64,000 nt of DNA from JABJAG01 sp965222215 (GCA_965222215.1 OZ244931.1:1302001-1366000), one strand, 5' to 3'; shown: positions 8,315 to 18,839, counted from the first letter of the stretch. Program-made: numbers and translations. Notes: generated by a model not told the origin, from the sequence alone.

Positions 8315-9730
8315 TCAATCAGACAGCGGATCATCGACGCGGTGAGCGCAATTTTCGCGCGGACATAGCCGGCAACTGGGGCCGACCTGCTCCGACCGCG
8401 TGGTGGTATCGGGCGCATAGACTGTGAGCCGCGCATCGGCCTCGGTCATCGCGATCATGTCGGTGACATACTGGCGGGGCACGCCGAATCCGACTGCACC
8501 GGTATTGCGTGCCCGGGCCACGAAGACGAACCGCGCCCCCGTCGGAAAGTGAGCGAACTGGCGGATCACGGTTTCGGGCGATTGTTGCGCGCGATACAGC
8601 ACCCAGAGAGGGCAGGCTGATGTGTAGCGGGGAAAGGTGAGGGAATCGAGACCGAGCATCCGGATCGGCGAGCCAGCGGCATTGGCGCGGTAGTAGCCGA
8701 ACCGCGGGGTGTCTTGCGCGGGTTTCAATGCGGTCAGGCGCGAGCACACCGTGTGGAAGTCCGCAGTGAAAGATTCGCAGATCGCCTCGATATCGTAGCG
8801 CCGCGCCCGGGCATGGCCGCTGAATTCCTCGTCCGGCATCAGGATCGCACCGATGGCGTACTCCATCAGGTCGCGCCGGGCGCGCCCACGAGCTGACGCC
8901 GTTTCGATCTGGTGATGGCTGTCGATGATGTCCTCGATGATGGAGCCCATACGATCCTGCGCCAGTGCGCGGGCGTAGGCGTTCCTGTTCGATACGGGAG
9001 CATCGCGCAGCAGGTCGTGCGCGAGTTGCGCGGTGTCTTCGATCTGCTCGAACCGATTGCCGTTGGCCTCGAACAACGCTTCAACTTCGTCGACCGGCGT
9101 GAGGGGGCGGTCGGGTGCGTCGGATTTGTCGAGATAGGCCGCGAGCGCTTCGCCGACACTCGACAGCTGGAGGCTCTCGTCGTCGATGATGCGATAGAAT
9201 CGCTCGCGCTCTTCGGCGGTGATGTCCTTGTAGGACGTCAAAATGTCGGCGGCCGACCGGACAGCCGCGACTCGTGTGAGCATGCGGTGGACGGTCTCGC
9301 CCAGGAACGGGTCGTTCGATAGGCGGTCCGACAGGGCCTGCGCCCGGAGGTTCGCTTCCTGTTGCGAACGCGTCATGGCGGCAATGGCCTGCGCCCAGCC
9401 CGGAAACCGTGCGATGAGTTCGCTCGTCTGGTCGGCCTCGATATCGAGGGACGCCAGTGCCGGAAGGTTCGCGATTTCGTTCAGTGAGTCGAGCAGCCGG
9501 TTCTCTGCCGAGCTGTCGAGGTCGTCCTGTTCAAGATCGAGGGCATCGGCAATTCGGTTGAGAAGATCGTCCGCGACCTGCCGTTTATTCCATTCGATCA
9601 GGTTCATGTAGGACGGCGATATGCCGATGGTGCGGGCGAGCGCGCTCTGGCTGATTCCCAGATGATTCCGCCGCCTTCGGATGCGTGTCCCGACGATCGA
9701 TCGGTCTGTCACGGTGTTTGGTGCAGCCAT
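8315..9730 (-). CDS. ScfR/RamB-like short-chain fatty-acyl transcriptional regulator
   Basis: 471 residues. The N-terminus is an XRE-type helix-turn-helix ('GTRIRRRRNHLGISQSALAR ... SYMNLIEWNKR'). A long helical middle is followed by the C-terminal DUF2083 domain with CPLWVLYRA and RQFAHFPTGARF. A Cys cluster CRLCPRENC lies near the C-terminus. Family members (ScfR, RamB, PrpC-type) sense acyl-CoAs and control acetate, propionate or glyoxylate-cycle genes. The ATG at 9730 is chosen over one 63 bases upstream because the conserved part starts just after it. It is transcribed away from the Liv-type operon, with a shared 216-base control region. Confidence 0.85.
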   Translation of the reverse strand: MAAPNTVTDRSIVGTRIRRRRNHLGISQSALARTIGISPSYMNLIEWNKRQVADDLLNRIADALDLEQDDLDSSAENRLLDSLNEIANLPALASLDIEADQTSELIARFPGWAQAIAAMTRSQQEANLRAQALSDRLSNDPFLGETVHRMLTRVAAVRSAADILTSYKDITAEERERFYRIIDDESLQLSSVGEALAAYLDKSDAPDRPLTPVDEVEALFEANGNRFEQIEDTAQLAHDLLRDAPVSNRNAYARALAQDRMGSIIEDIIDSHHQIETASARGRARRDLMEYAIGAILMPDEEFSGHARARRYDIEAICESFTADFHTVCSRLTALKPAQDTPRFGYYRANAAGSPIRMLGLDSLTFPRYTSACPLWVLYRAQQSPETVIRQFAHFPTGARFVFVARARNTGAVGFGVPRQYVTDMIAMTEADARLTVYAPDTTTRSEQVGPSCRLCPRENCAHRVDDPLSD

Positions 9731-9946
9731 TGCAGGCGCTCTTTCAGTCAAAAATTTACTAAAATACTGCGGTGCAGTGAATATAATTGACAAAAAAATT
9801 CAATAATCGCAACAGGATATTGATAATTTGACTAGGCGTGTCACGGTTTGTGGAGGGTGCTGGAAACGCAGCCAAAGCGAGCGGCGAGACGCCAGCGACT
9901 GAAACAGACCTACAAAAAGCACGAATTCGATCGGGAGAAACTCTCA
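9731..9946. promoter_or_regulatory. Divergent control region between the ScfR-like regulator and the ABC importer
   Basis: The first part (about 9745-9835) is strikingly AT-rich for this genome. It contains a perfect short palindrome ACTGC-GGT-GCAGT at 9766-9778, 36 bases upstream of the regulator start, placed as an autoregulatory operator might be. TTGACA at 9787-9792 on the plus strand could be a -35 box, but I find no convincing -10 at standard spacing. A GGGAGAAA Shine-Dalgarno at 9933-9940 serves the binding-protein gene. Promoter positions are inferred. Confidence 0.4.
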
Positions 9947-11287
9947 ATGAGCAAAATGGATTTCACACGTCGCAGCCTGCTGAAGGGCACCGCCCTTGCC
10001 GGTGTCGGCCTTGCGGCTCCGACGATCCTGACCAGCCGCGGCTGGGCAGCGAACTACACCAACGAGCCGACCGGCGGCACCGTGACCTTCGGGTTCAACG
10101 TGCCGCAGACCGGCGCCTACGCCGATGAAGGTGCCGACGAACTGCGCGCCTACCAGTTGGCGGTGGAGCATATCAACGGCGAAGGCGACGGCGGCATGCT
10201 GAATACGTTCTCGTCGAAGGAGCTCAAGGGCAACGGCGTCAACGGCAAGAAGGTCGTGTTTGTTACGGGCGATACCCAGACCAAGTCCGATGCCGCGCGT
10301 GCCAGTGCCAAGCGGATGATCGAGAAGGACGGCGCCATCATGATCACCGGCGGTTCGTCCTCCGGTGTCGCAATCGCGGTCCAGGGCCTTTGCCAGGACG
10401 CGGGCGTGATCTTCATGGCCGGCCTGACCCACTCCAACGACACGACGGGCAAGGACAAGCGCGCGAACGGGTTCCGTCACTTCTTCAACACCGAGATGTC
10501 CGGCGCCGCCCTCGGCCCGGTGCTCGAGAAGGAGTTCGGCAAGGATCGCGTCGCATATCACCTGACCGCCGACTACACGTGGGGCTGGAGCCAGGAGGGT
10601 TCGATCAAGAAGTACTCCGAACAGCTTGGCTGGCAAACCCAGGCGGCGGTTCGCACGCCGCTGGGTGCGGGTGATTTTTCCCAGTACATCACGCCGGTGT
10701 TGAACTCGGGTGCGGACGTGCTGGTGCTGAACCACTACGGCCGGGATATGGTGAACTCGCTGACCCAGGCCGTGCAGTTTGGCCTGCGCGACAAGCAGGT
10801 CAACGGCAAGGACTTCGCGATTGTTGTGCCCCTCTACAGCCGTCTGATGGCGCAGGGCGCCGGCGAGAACGTGAAGGGCATCTACGGTTCGACGAACTGG
10901 CACTGGTCGCTGCAGGACGAGGGCTCCAAGGCTTTCGTGAGTTCCTTTGGCAAGAAGTACGGTTTCCCGCCGTCCCAGGCGGCCCACACCACCTACTGCC
11001 AGGCGATCCTCTACGCCGATGCGGCGCAGCGCGCAGGCACCTTCCGCCCGTCGGGCGTCGGTGCGGCCCTGGAAGGCTTCACGTTCGACGGTCTGGGCAA
11101 CGGCCCGACCGAATATCGGGCCGAAGACCACCAGTGCTTCAAGGACGTGCTGGTCGTGAAGGGCAAGGAAAACCCGACCTCGAAGTTCGATGTTCTCGAG
11201 GTCGTCGAAATCACCCCGCGCGCGCAGGTCGAATATCCGGCCTCGCTGTTGGGTGGTGAGTTGGGCCCGTACAACGACGGCGCCTGA
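9947..11287 (+). CDS. Branched-chain amino-acid-type ABC transporter substrate-binding protein (Tat-exported)
   Basis: 446 residues. The N-terminus is a twin-arginine signal (TRRSLLKGTALAG ... SRGWAA), so the protein is likely exported folded to the periplasm. The mature part is a type I periplasmic binding protein (Peripla_BP_6): GFNVPQTGAYADEG, AVEHINGEGD, ITGGSSSG. Although the open frame runs upstream, the ATG at 9947 has a good Shine-Dalgarno 6 bases before it and directly precedes the Tat motif. Substrate is unknown; the family binds amino acids, amides, urea and aromatic acids. First gene of a complete five-gene importer. Confidence 0.9.
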   Translation: MSKMDFTRRSLLKGTALAGVGLAAPTILTSRGWAANYTNEPTGGTVTFGFNVPQTGAYADEGADELRAYQLAVEHINGEGDGGMLNTFSSKELKGNGVNGKKVVFVTGDTQTKSDAARASAKRMIEKDGAIMITGGSSSGVAIAVQGLCQDAGVIFMAGLTHSNDTTGKDKRANGFRHFFNTEMSGAALGPVLEKEFGKDRVAYHLTADYTWGWSQEGSIKKYSEQLGWQTQAAVRTPLGAGDFSQYITPVLNSGADVLVLNHYGRDMVNSLTQAVQFGLRDKQVNGKDFAIVVPLYSRLMAQGAGENVKGIYGSTNWHWSLQDEGSKAFVSSFGKKYGFPPSQAAHTTYCQAILYADAAQRAGTFRPSGVGAALEGFTFDGLGNGPTEYRAEDHQCFKDVLVVKGKENPTSKFDVLEVVEITPRAQVEYPASLLGGELGPYNDGA

Positions 11288-11313
11288 TCTTCCTCCCTGT
11301 GTTTTGATAGTGC

Positions 11314-11357
11314 GCCGGCCGCTCTCGCCCGCTACGGCACGGGCGGCCGGCAATTTT
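11314..11357 (+). terminator. Strong hairpin between binding-protein and permease genes
   Basis: GCCGGCCG (11314-11321) pairs perfectly with CGGCCGGC (11344-11351), with an inner CCCG/CGGG pairing, followed by AATTTTC. The run of U is short, so it may act as a partial terminator or as an mRNA-stabilising stem. That would raise binding-protein mRNA above the permease message, as is common in ABC operons. Confidence 0.5.
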
Positions 11358-11375
11358 CTCGGGGGATAGAATTCA

Positions 11376-12404
11376 ATGGACCAAATTCTTCTGCAGGTCC
11401 TGAACGGACTGGACAAGGGCGGGGCCTATGCGTTGATCGCATTGGGTCTGACGATTATTTTTGGAACGCTCGGCGTCGTGAACTTCGCGCACGGCGCGCT
11501 GTTCATGCTTGGCGCGTTTTGCGCCGTCGCGGTCAAGGCGCTGCTGGGACTGGAAAAGGTCGTGCTCGATCCCACCCAGCTCACCGCGTGGGGCACGCCG
11601 GTCGAGGTGCGCACACCCTACATCGAGGCATGGCTTGGAGATTTCGGCGCCCTGCTCCTGAATTTTTCCGTTCCTGTTTCCATCCTGATCGCGATACCCG
11701 TGATGCTGGTTATCGGCGTCGCGATGGAGCGCGGCCTGATCCGCTACTTCTACAAACGACCGCACGCGGAACAGATTCTCGTGACGTTCGGCCTCGCCAT
11801 TGTTCTGCAGGAAATCGTGAAGAGTCAGTTTGGCGCGAATCCGATCCCGCAGCCGGCACCGGACGCCGCAAGAGGAATGATTGACTTTGGTGCGGCCGTT
11901 GGTATTCAGGCAGGCAGTGTCGTCTACCCGGCGTGGCGCCTGATCTACTTCCTGTTTTCGCTGCTGGTGATCGGCGCGGTCTTCGCGTTCCTCCAGTTCA
12001 CGACCTTTGGCATGGTGGTCCGTGCCGGCATGGCCGACCGTGAAACGGTGGGGCTGCTGGGGATCGACATCGACCGGAGGTTCACGATCGTGTTCGGGAT
12101 TGCCGCGGTCGTCGCGGGCCTGGCCGGTGTGATGTACACGCCGATCCTCAGTCCCGACTACCATATGGGGATGGACTTCCTCGTCCTGAGCTTCGTTGTG
12201 GTCGTGGTTGGCGGGATGGGCTCGTTGCCCGGCGCGGTGGTCGCGGGCTTTCTGCTCGGGATCGTCCAGAGCTTTGCGTCGATGAACGAAGTGAAGGCCA
12301 TCCTGCCCGGCATCGACCAGATCATCATCTACCTGATCGCCGTCGTCATTCTTCTCGCGCGCCCGCGCGGCCTGATGGGCCGCAAGGGTGTAATGGAGGC
12401 CTGA
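11376..12404 (+). CDS. livH: Branched-chain amino-acid ABC transporter permease (LivH type)
   Basis: 342 residues with about eight hydrophobic segments and the LivH pattern: 'GLDKGGAYALIALGLTIIFG' at the start, VNFAHGALFMLGAF, and the cytoplasmic loop RETVGLLGIDIDR that contacts the ATPase. The family forms a heterodimeric inner-membrane channel with LivM. The loop around 85-100 (VEVRTPYIEAWLGDF) is somewhat longer than in typical LivH. It follows the binding protein by 88 bases and precedes livM by 3 bases. Confidence 0.9.
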   Translation: MDQILLQVLNGLDKGGAYALIALGLTIIFGTLGVVNFAHGALFMLGAFCAVAVKALLGLEKVVLDPTQLTAWGTPVEVRTPYIEAWLGDFGALLLNFSVPVSILIAIPVMLVIGVAMERGLIRYFYKRPHAEQILVTFGLAIVLQEIVKSQFGANPIPQPAPDAARGMIDFGAAVGIQAGSVVYPAWRLIYFLFSLLVIGAVFAFLQFTTFGMVVRAGMADRETVGLLGIDIDRRFTIVFGIAAVVAGLAGVMYTPILSPDYHMGMDFLVLSFVVVVVGGMGSLPGAVVAGFLLGIVQSFASMNEVKAILPGIDQIIIYLIAVVILLARPRGLMGRKGVMEA

Positions 12405-12407
12405 GCC

Positions 12408-13562
12408 ATGGGCAACACCGATACCAAACGCAAGGACCTGATGCTGCTGGCCGGCTTTTCGGCGGTCGTGCTGCTGGCGCCATTCATCTTCGGCCCCGTG
12501 GGCGCAGGCTATCCCGACCTGCTCCAGAAGTTCGCGATCTTCGGGATCTTCGCGATGGGCTTCAATATCCTGTTCGGCCTGACCGGGTACCTCTCGTTCG
12601 GCCACGCGGCCTTTCTCGGGGTCGGGTCCTACGCGGCCGTGTGGACGTTCAAGCTGCTGTCGATGAACCCGGTGATCGCGATCGTTTTCGCGACCCTGAT
12701 CGGCGGGTTGTTCGCGGTCTTCATCGGCTACATATCGCTGCGCCGTTCGGGGATCTACTTCTCGATCCTGACGCTGGCGCTGGCGCAGATGAGCTACAAC
12801 CTGGCGTATTCGGTTCTGACACCGATCACCAACGGCGAGACCGGGCTGCAACTCACCCAGTCTGATGCGCGCTCCCTCGATGTCATGTTCGGCATCGACT
12901 ACGGGGCGGTGCTGCCGTCATCCCACCTGTTCGGGATCGATATGACCGGCTATCCGGGTTTTTACTTCTGTGCCGTGATCTTCATCGCCTGTTTTTACCT
13001 GTCCATGCGGATTTTCCGCTCGCCGTTCGGGATGATGCTGCGCGCGGTGAAATCCAACCAGAATCGAATGAACTATACCGGGCTGAACTCGCGCCCCTAT
13101 ACGCTGACGGCATTTGTCATCTCCGGGATGTATGCGGGCCTCGCCGGTGGTCTTCTCGCAGTGACGGACCCGCTTGCGGGGGCCGAGCGCATGCAGTGGA
13201 CCGCGTCGGGCGAGGTGGTGCTGATGACCATCCTTGGCGGCGCCGGGACCCTGCTCGGTCCGGTGATTGGCGCGGGCGTGATCAAGTATTTCGAGAATAT
13301 CTTCTCCGCCTTCAACGAGGGATTCCTGCTGGACCTGTTCGATTTCCTGCCGGAGTTCATTCAACACGCGGCGGTATCCGTCTCCTCGCTGTTCGTCGGC
13401 GAGGGCTGGCATCTCACGCTCGGCGCGCTGTTCATGGTGATCGTGATCTTCCTGCCGGGCGGCCTGATGGAAGGGTTCAGCCGGCTGTACCGCCGTTTCC
13501 GGCGCACGCCGGACGACGATGAGCCCGGGACGGTCACGCCCGTACCGGCGCCGGCGGAATAG
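12408..13562 (+). CDS. livM: Branched-chain amino-acid ABC transporter permease (LivM type)
   Basis: 384 residues, an inner-membrane permease. It shows the LivM signature GFNILFGLTGYLSFGHAAF near residue 45 and GGAGTLLGPVIGAG near residue 280. A polar C-terminal tail (RRFRRTPDDDEPG) extends a little beyond the last helix. It should pair with the LivH-type subunit. It starts 3 bases after livH and ends 9 bases before the first ATPase gene. Confidence 0.9.
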   Translation: MGNTDTKRKDLMLLAGFSAVVLLAPFIFGPVGAGYPDLLQKFAIFGIFAMGFNILFGLTGYLSFGHAAFLGVGSYAAVWTFKLLSMNPVIAIVFATLIGGLFAVFIGYISLRRSGIYFSILTLALAQMSYNLAYSVLTPITNGETGLQLTQSDARSLDVMFGIDYGAVLPSSHLFGIDMTGYPGFYFCAVIFIACFYLSMRIFRSPFGMMLRAVKSNQNRMNYTGLNSRPYTLTAFVISGMYAGLAGGLLAVTDPLAGAERMQWTASGEVVLMTILGGAGTLLGPVIGAGVIKYFENIFSAFNEGFLLDLFDFLPEFIQHAAVSVSSLFVGEGWHLTLGALFMVIVIFLPGGLMEGFSRLYRRFRRTPDDDEPGTVTPVPAPAE

Positions 13563-13571
13563 GGGGGCAAA

Positions 13572-14323
13572 ATGAGTATTCTGAAAGTCCAGGGGGTCAG
13601 CAAGCGCTTCGGCGGACTGCAGGCGCTGAACGATGTCAACCTCGAGGTCGAGGAAGGCACAGTTCACGCGATTATCGGCCCGAACGGGGCCGGCAAGTCG
13701 ACGTTGCTGAACTGCTTCGTCGGCCGGCTGGAGCCGGACACCGGTTCGGTGATGTTCGATGGCACGTCGCTGCTCGGGCTGAAACCGCACCAGATCAACC
13801 AGACCGGGGTGAGCCGGGTTTTCCAGACGCCCGAGATATTCGACGACATGCCGCTGCTAGAGAATGTCGCCATCCCCGCGTTGGCAAAACGCGCCGGAGC
13901 CTTCCGGTTCAATGCCTGGCGAACGGTCACCGGCGAACGCGATGTCTACGAGGCGGCGATGGAATGCCTCGCCGACGTCGGCCTGGCCGACAAGTCGGGC
14001 GAGGTCGCGAAGCACCTCTCGCGCGGGGATAAGCGCCGGCTCGAGCTCGCCATGTGCCTGGTCCAGGAGCCGAAGCTGCTTCTGCTCGACGAGCCCACCG
14101 CCGGCATGGCGCGCGCGGACACCAACAACACCATCGACCTGATGCGCCGCATCGCCGACAACGGCATGACGATGGTGGTGATCGAGCACGACATGCATGT
14201 GGTCTTCTCGCTGGCCGAGAAAATCTCCGTACTGGCGCAGGGCACCGTCATTGCCGAGGATCTTCCCGAAAACATCAAGGGCGATCCGCGGGTGCAGGAA
14301 GCGTATCTCGGAGGGGCCCATCT

Positions 14324-14327
<4 letters not shown>
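13572..14327 (+). CDS. livG: ABC transporter ATP-binding protein (LivG type)
   Basis: 251 residues, one ABC ATPase domain: Walker A GPNGAGKST near residue 39, Q-loop in VSRVFQTPEIF, signature LSRGDKRRLELAM, Walker B LLLLDEPTAGMA and switch His in VIEHDM. The LSxGDxR-type signature and the family-typical TAGM after Walker B are LivG hallmarks. It energises the LivHM permease from the cytoplasm. Its stop overlaps the livF start by four bases. Confidence 0.92.
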
Positions 14328-15148
<821 letters not shown>

Positions 15149-15222
15149 CGTTGCCGGGCGTTCGCCGGTGCGCGGCGGTCTCTGTTATGCTGCGCGACCT
15201 TTTGATGACGTGACGGCGCGCC

Positions 15223-15852
15223 ATGGACCCCCTGTCCAAAGACATCCTGACGTTCTGGTTCGGAGATACCGACCTCGCCCGCGACAGGGAGCGGCGCGAG
15301 GTATGGTTTCGTTCCACGCCCGAGTTTGACGCGGCCATCGTCGACCGGTACGCCGACGTCCATGAGCGCGCAGGCGGCGGGGCGTTTGACCACTTCGTGG
15401 AAAGCCCGGCCGACTGCCTTGCGCTGATCATCGTGCTCGACCAATTCCCGCGCAACATTTTCCGCGGTTCGCCGCGCGCTTTCGCGACCGACGCCAAGGC
15501 GCGCGAGATCACGCGGATCGCGCTCGATCGCGGGCACGATGTCAGCCTGAGTGTCTGGCACCGGATTTTCATGTACCTGCCGTTCGAGCACAGCGAATAC
15601 CTCGCCGACCAGGATCGTGCCTGTGCGCTCTACGAACCTCTGGGAGAGGAGCGTTCGCTCCAGGCGGCGCTCGGACACCGTGACGCTATTCGCCGGTTCG
15701 GCCGTTTCCCGCATCGCAACGACGTACTGGGCCGTACCAATACGCCCGACGAAGACCTCTATCTCGAAGATCCGCCGCTTTGGGGCAAGACGGCGGCCGA
15801 AGTTGAAGAGATCGAGCGCCGAAAGGCCGCCCGGGATTCGGCGGCGGAGTAG
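15223..15852 (+). CDS. DUF924 family protein
   Basis: 209 residues matching DUF924, an all-helical TPR-like family: opening ILTFWFGD, then LALIIVLDQFPRNIFRGSP, then IFMYLPFEHSE and RFGRFPHRND. The function of the family is not established. The C-terminal acid/Arg-rich tail is a little longer than usual. It sits alone between the ABC operon and the TRAP operon with 74 bases upstream. It is probably cytoplasmic. Confidence 0.88.
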   Translation: MDPLSKDILTFWFGDTDLARDRERREVWFRSTPEFDAAIVDRYADVHERAGGGAFDHFVESPADCLALIIVLDQFPRNIFRGSPRAFATDAKAREITRIALDRGHDVSLSVWHRIFMYLPFEHSEYLADQDRACALYEPLGEERSLQAALGHRDAIRRFGRFPHRNDVLGRTNTPDEDLYLEDPPLWGKTAAEVEEIERRKAARDSAAE

Positions 15853-15995
15853 GCCTCACGGTTAGTGCGAAACGCCGCAAAATCACATAAGGTTGTTCGC
15901 TATCTGAGCAAATGCGGTTGCCATCGATCCGGTTTGACCGTGAGATAACTGCAATCGTCAAAATCAGTCTAATCGAGACGAACTGGGAGAGAACA

Positions 15996-17000
15996 ATGAA
16001 CAAACTGAAAGCTGTAGCTGTTGCCGCAGGCTTCGCGGCGGCGAGCATTGCGGGCCCCACCGCCGCGTCGGCCGATGAGCTGTCGCTGGCCTATTTCATG
16101 GGGCCGAAGCACCCCATGAACAAAGGCGTGATGACGCCCTTCGGCGAGCGTCTGGCGGAATTGTCCGGCGGCAAACTGACCGTCAAGCAGTTCCCGGGCG
16201 GCGCGCTGAACAAGGTGCCGCCGAAGCAGTATTCGATCCTGCTCGATGGCGTGGCCGACATCATTTTCACTCTTCCGGGTTATACGGCGGACGTCTTCCC
16301 GAAGACCAACGTCGTCAGCCTGCCGGGCGTGTGTAACACCGCGCTGTCCTGCACGGAGGCGCTGCAGCGTGTGCGTCCCGAGCTGGAGAAGGAATACAAC
16401 GCCAAGGTGATTGCGCTGTGGACCAACGGTCCGGCCGTGCTGATCACGCGGGACAAGGCCGTACGTTCACTTGAAGACCTCGAAGGCATGAAGATTCGCG
16501 TCACGTCCAAGTCCGATGTGCCGTTCGTCGAAGCGCTCGGCGCCAGCGCTGTCGCGCAGCCGGTGACGGTCATCAACCAGAACCTTGCCAACGGCGTAAT
16601 CGACGGGATCATGATCGATCCTTCAGCGATCGGGTCGTTCAAGCTTCACGAGCCGGCGAACTATGTGACCACCTGGTTCCCGGGTTCGGGTTCGGCGTTT
16701 GTCCTGTTGATGAACAAAGACGTTTATGAAGGCCTGTCCGACGAAGAGAAGGGCTGGGTCGACGCCGCTGCCGACGAGACGCTTTCGCTTAACGCCGGCA
16801 AGGCCTATGACGCGGCATGGGCCCGCGGCCTCAGCATTGCGCAGAAGGCCGGTAACGAGATGATCGAACTTTCCGATGCCGAGAAGGCCAAATTCCAGGC
16901 CAAGATCGACGCGGTGATGGCCGACCTCGAGAACGAGAAAGTCGGGGACACTACCGTCGGTGAGCTTATCGCCAAGATGAAGGGCGAGAAGAGCAGCTAG
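15996..17000 (+). CDS. dctP: TRAP transporter substrate-binding protein (DctP family)
   Basis: 334 residues with a Sec signal peptide (KLKAVAVAAGFAAASIAG, cleavage near ASADE). The mature part follows the DctP fold: FMGPKHPMNKGVM, then KQFPGGAL, then LEDLEGMKIRV, where the conserved Arg binds the ligand carboxylate. The ATG at 15996 has GGGAGAG 4-5 bases upstream and is preferred to an ATG 84 bases earlier that would bury the signal peptide. Ligand unknown but probably an organic acid. First gene of dctPQM. Confidence 0.9.
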   Translation: MNKLKAVAVAAGFAAASIAGPTAASADELSLAYFMGPKHPMNKGVMTPFGERLAELSGGKLTVKQFPGGALNKVPPKQYSILLDGVADIIFTLPGYTADVFPKTNVVSLPGVCNTALSCTEALQRVRPELEKEYNAKVIALWTNGPAVLITRDKAVRSLEDLEGMKIRVTSKSDVPFVEALGASAVAQPVTVINQNLANGVIDGIMIDPSAIGSFKLHEPANYVTTWFPGSGSAFVLLMNKDVYEGLSDEEKGWVDAAADETLSLNAGKAYDAAWARGLSIAQKAGNEMIELSDAEKAKFQAKIDAVMADLENEKVGDTTVGELIAKMKGEKSS

Positions 17001-17004
17001 GCCG

Positions 17005-17535
17005 GTGACGTCTCGCGCACGCGAAGCGTTTCAACGTATCGACGAACAGCTCGGCCGGGTGGCCGGGCTGTTCGCGATTGTTGGCGCGATCGGGGTCGTT
17101 GTCCTGATGGTCAACATTCTGGTCGCTGTCTTCTGGCGCTACGCACTCAACGATCCGATTTTCGGGATCGACGACATCTCGGTCATGGTGTTGACTGTGG
17201 TGGCGGCCTGTTCGGTCGCCTACGGATCGCGCCACAACTCCCATGTTTCGGTGAACGTGATCACCGCCTTTTTCGGCCGCAAGGCGACGCGCGTCACCGA
17301 CGCGATCATGAGGTTGCTCGCGGTCGGGATCGCGGGACTGGCAACGTTTGCGCTCTGGACCAAGGCGTGCGGCTTCGAAAAGGCCTGCATCACCGGCAAT
17401 CTGAGCATCGAGCATACGTGGTTCTATTACTTCCTGGGTGTGTCACTGTTGTTCTACGCGCTGCATTTGCTGGTCCAGCTGCTCACCGGCCTTGTTCACT
17501 GGAACGATGAGGACCCCAACGAGGTCGCAGACTGA
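17005..17535 (+). CDS. dctQ: TRAP transporter small permease (DctQ)
   Basis: 176 residues with four hydrophobic segments, the small membrane subunit of a TRAP transporter. Typical features are WRYALNDPIFGIDDIS and the polar loop SRHNSHVSVNVI. The best start is a GTG four bases after the dctP stop. Its stop overlaps the dctM start by one base (TGATG), so it is coupled to dctM translation. Confidence 0.87.
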   Translation: MTSRAREAFQRIDEQLGRVAGLFAIVGAIGVVVLMVNILVAVFWRYALNDPIFGIDDISVMVLTVVAACSVAYGSRHNSHVSVNVITAFFGRKATRVTDAIMRLLAVGIAGLATFALWTKACGFEKACITGNLSIEHTWFYYFLGVSLLFYALHLLVQLLTGLVHWNDEDPNEVAD

Positions 17536-18839
17536 TGGACGGACTGACCATCGCCATCATCGGCTTCATCGCACTCTTCGTCCTGCTCTTCATCCGGATG
17601 CCGGTCGGCCTGTCGATGATGCTGGTCGGGACCGTTGGCATCTACCTCATTCGGCCCAGTGCGGCGATTCCGAAGCTCGCCGGAGAAATTTTCGGGGAGG
17701 CGGCGAATTTCCCACTCATCATCATCCCGCTGTTCGTGCTGATGGGAAATCTTGCCGGCGTGTCGCGCATGAGCCGCGACCTGTATGACGCGGCAAACGT
17801 CTGGCTGGGGCATCTGCGCGGAGGCCTGGCGTCGGCGACGGTCGTCGGCTGTGCCGGATTTTCCGCTTTGTCCGGATCGTCGCTCGCCGCTGCGTTGACC
17901 ATGGGCCGCGTCGCTCTGCCGGAGATGCAACGTTACAAGTACCATGACGGCCTGGCGACCGGTTCGATCGCCGCCGGGGGCACCCTGGGGATTCTGATTC
18001 CGCCGTCGGCCGGTTTTGTGATTTATGCGATTCTGACAGAGGAGAGCATCGGGCGCCTGTTCATGGCCGGTGTGCTGCCCGGGATCCTGCTCACCCTGCT
18101 GTTCATCGTCGCCATCTGGATCGTGGTCTTGCGAAATCCCGAAAAGGCGCCCGCGACGAGCATGGATTTCAGCATGGGCGACAGGTTCCGGGCGCTGGGC
18201 CGGGCCGGTTGGATCATCGGGATTATCGTCCTGACAATCGGTGGCATCTACACAGGCGTGTTTTCAGCGATCGAGGCGGCCGGCATTGGTGCCGCGCTGG
18301 CTTTCGTCGTGACCGTGATTCGGAGGGCCGTGACCTGGCCCAACATGCGCGACGTCTTTACCTCGACCCTTAAGGCATCCGGCACCCTGTTCATGATCTT
18401 GTTCGGCGCGTTCGTCTTCAAGACGTTCGTGGCGTTCACCGGGGTGACGTTTGCATTGTCCGAATGGGTCGACGCACAGGGCTTCACGGGGCTTCAGATC
18501 GTCGTGGCGTTTCTCGTCATGTTTGTCGTACTCGGCACGTTCATGGAAGGGTTCGCGATCCTCGTACTGGCCGTACCGCTTATTCAGCCGATCATCGAAC
18601 CGCTGGGTATCAACATGATCTGGTTCGGCGTTTTGATGGTCATCGCGCTCGAAATGGGACTGATTTCGCCGCCGGTAGGCGTCAACGTGTTCGTCGTCAA
18701 GGGGATCGCCGAAGGTGTATCCCTCGGGACGATCTTCCGGGGCATCTGGCCGTTCTGGTTCGCCATGCTGTTCTGTCTGATCCTGCTCGTGCTGTTCCCG
18801 GATATCGCCCTGCTCCTGCCCAACACGATGTTCGGATGA
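17535..18839 (+). CDS. dctM: TRAP transporter large permease (DctM)
   Basis: 434 residues with a dozen or so hydrophobic segments. It shows family patterns LFIRMPVGLSMMLVG near the start, GCAGFSALSGSSLA, AAGGTLGILIPPS and the C-terminal GLISPPVGVNVFV. It forms the sodium-driven translocation path and works with DctP and DctQ. Its stop codon overlaps the ATG of a small downstream frame. Confidence 0.92.
   Translation: MDGLTIAIIGFIALFVLLFIRMPVGLSMMLVGTVGIYLIRPSAAIPKLAGEIFGEAANFPLIIIPLFVLMGNLAGVSRMSRDLYDAANVWLGHLRGGLASATVVGCAGFSALSGSSLAAALTMGRVALPEMQRYKYHDGLATGSIAAGGTLGILIPPSAGFVIYAILTEESIGRLFMAGVLPGILLTLLFIVAIWIVVLRNPEKAPATSMDFSMGDRFRALGRAGWIIGIIVLTIGGIYTGVFSAIEAAGIGAALAFVVTVIRRAVTWPNMRDVFTSTLKASGTLFMILFGAFVFKTFVAFTGVTFALSEWVDAQGFTGLQIVVAFLVMFVVLGTFMEGFAILVLAVPLIQPIIEPLGINMIWFGVLMVIALEMGLISPPVGVNVFVVKGIAEGVSLGTIFRGIWPFWFAMLFCLILLVLFPDIALLLPNTMFG

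Noticed and set aside
11373..12851. A 492-codon minus-strand frame opposite livH and livM
   Set aside because: Highly charged, repetitive translation typical of the complement of membrane-protein genes in GC-rich DNA.
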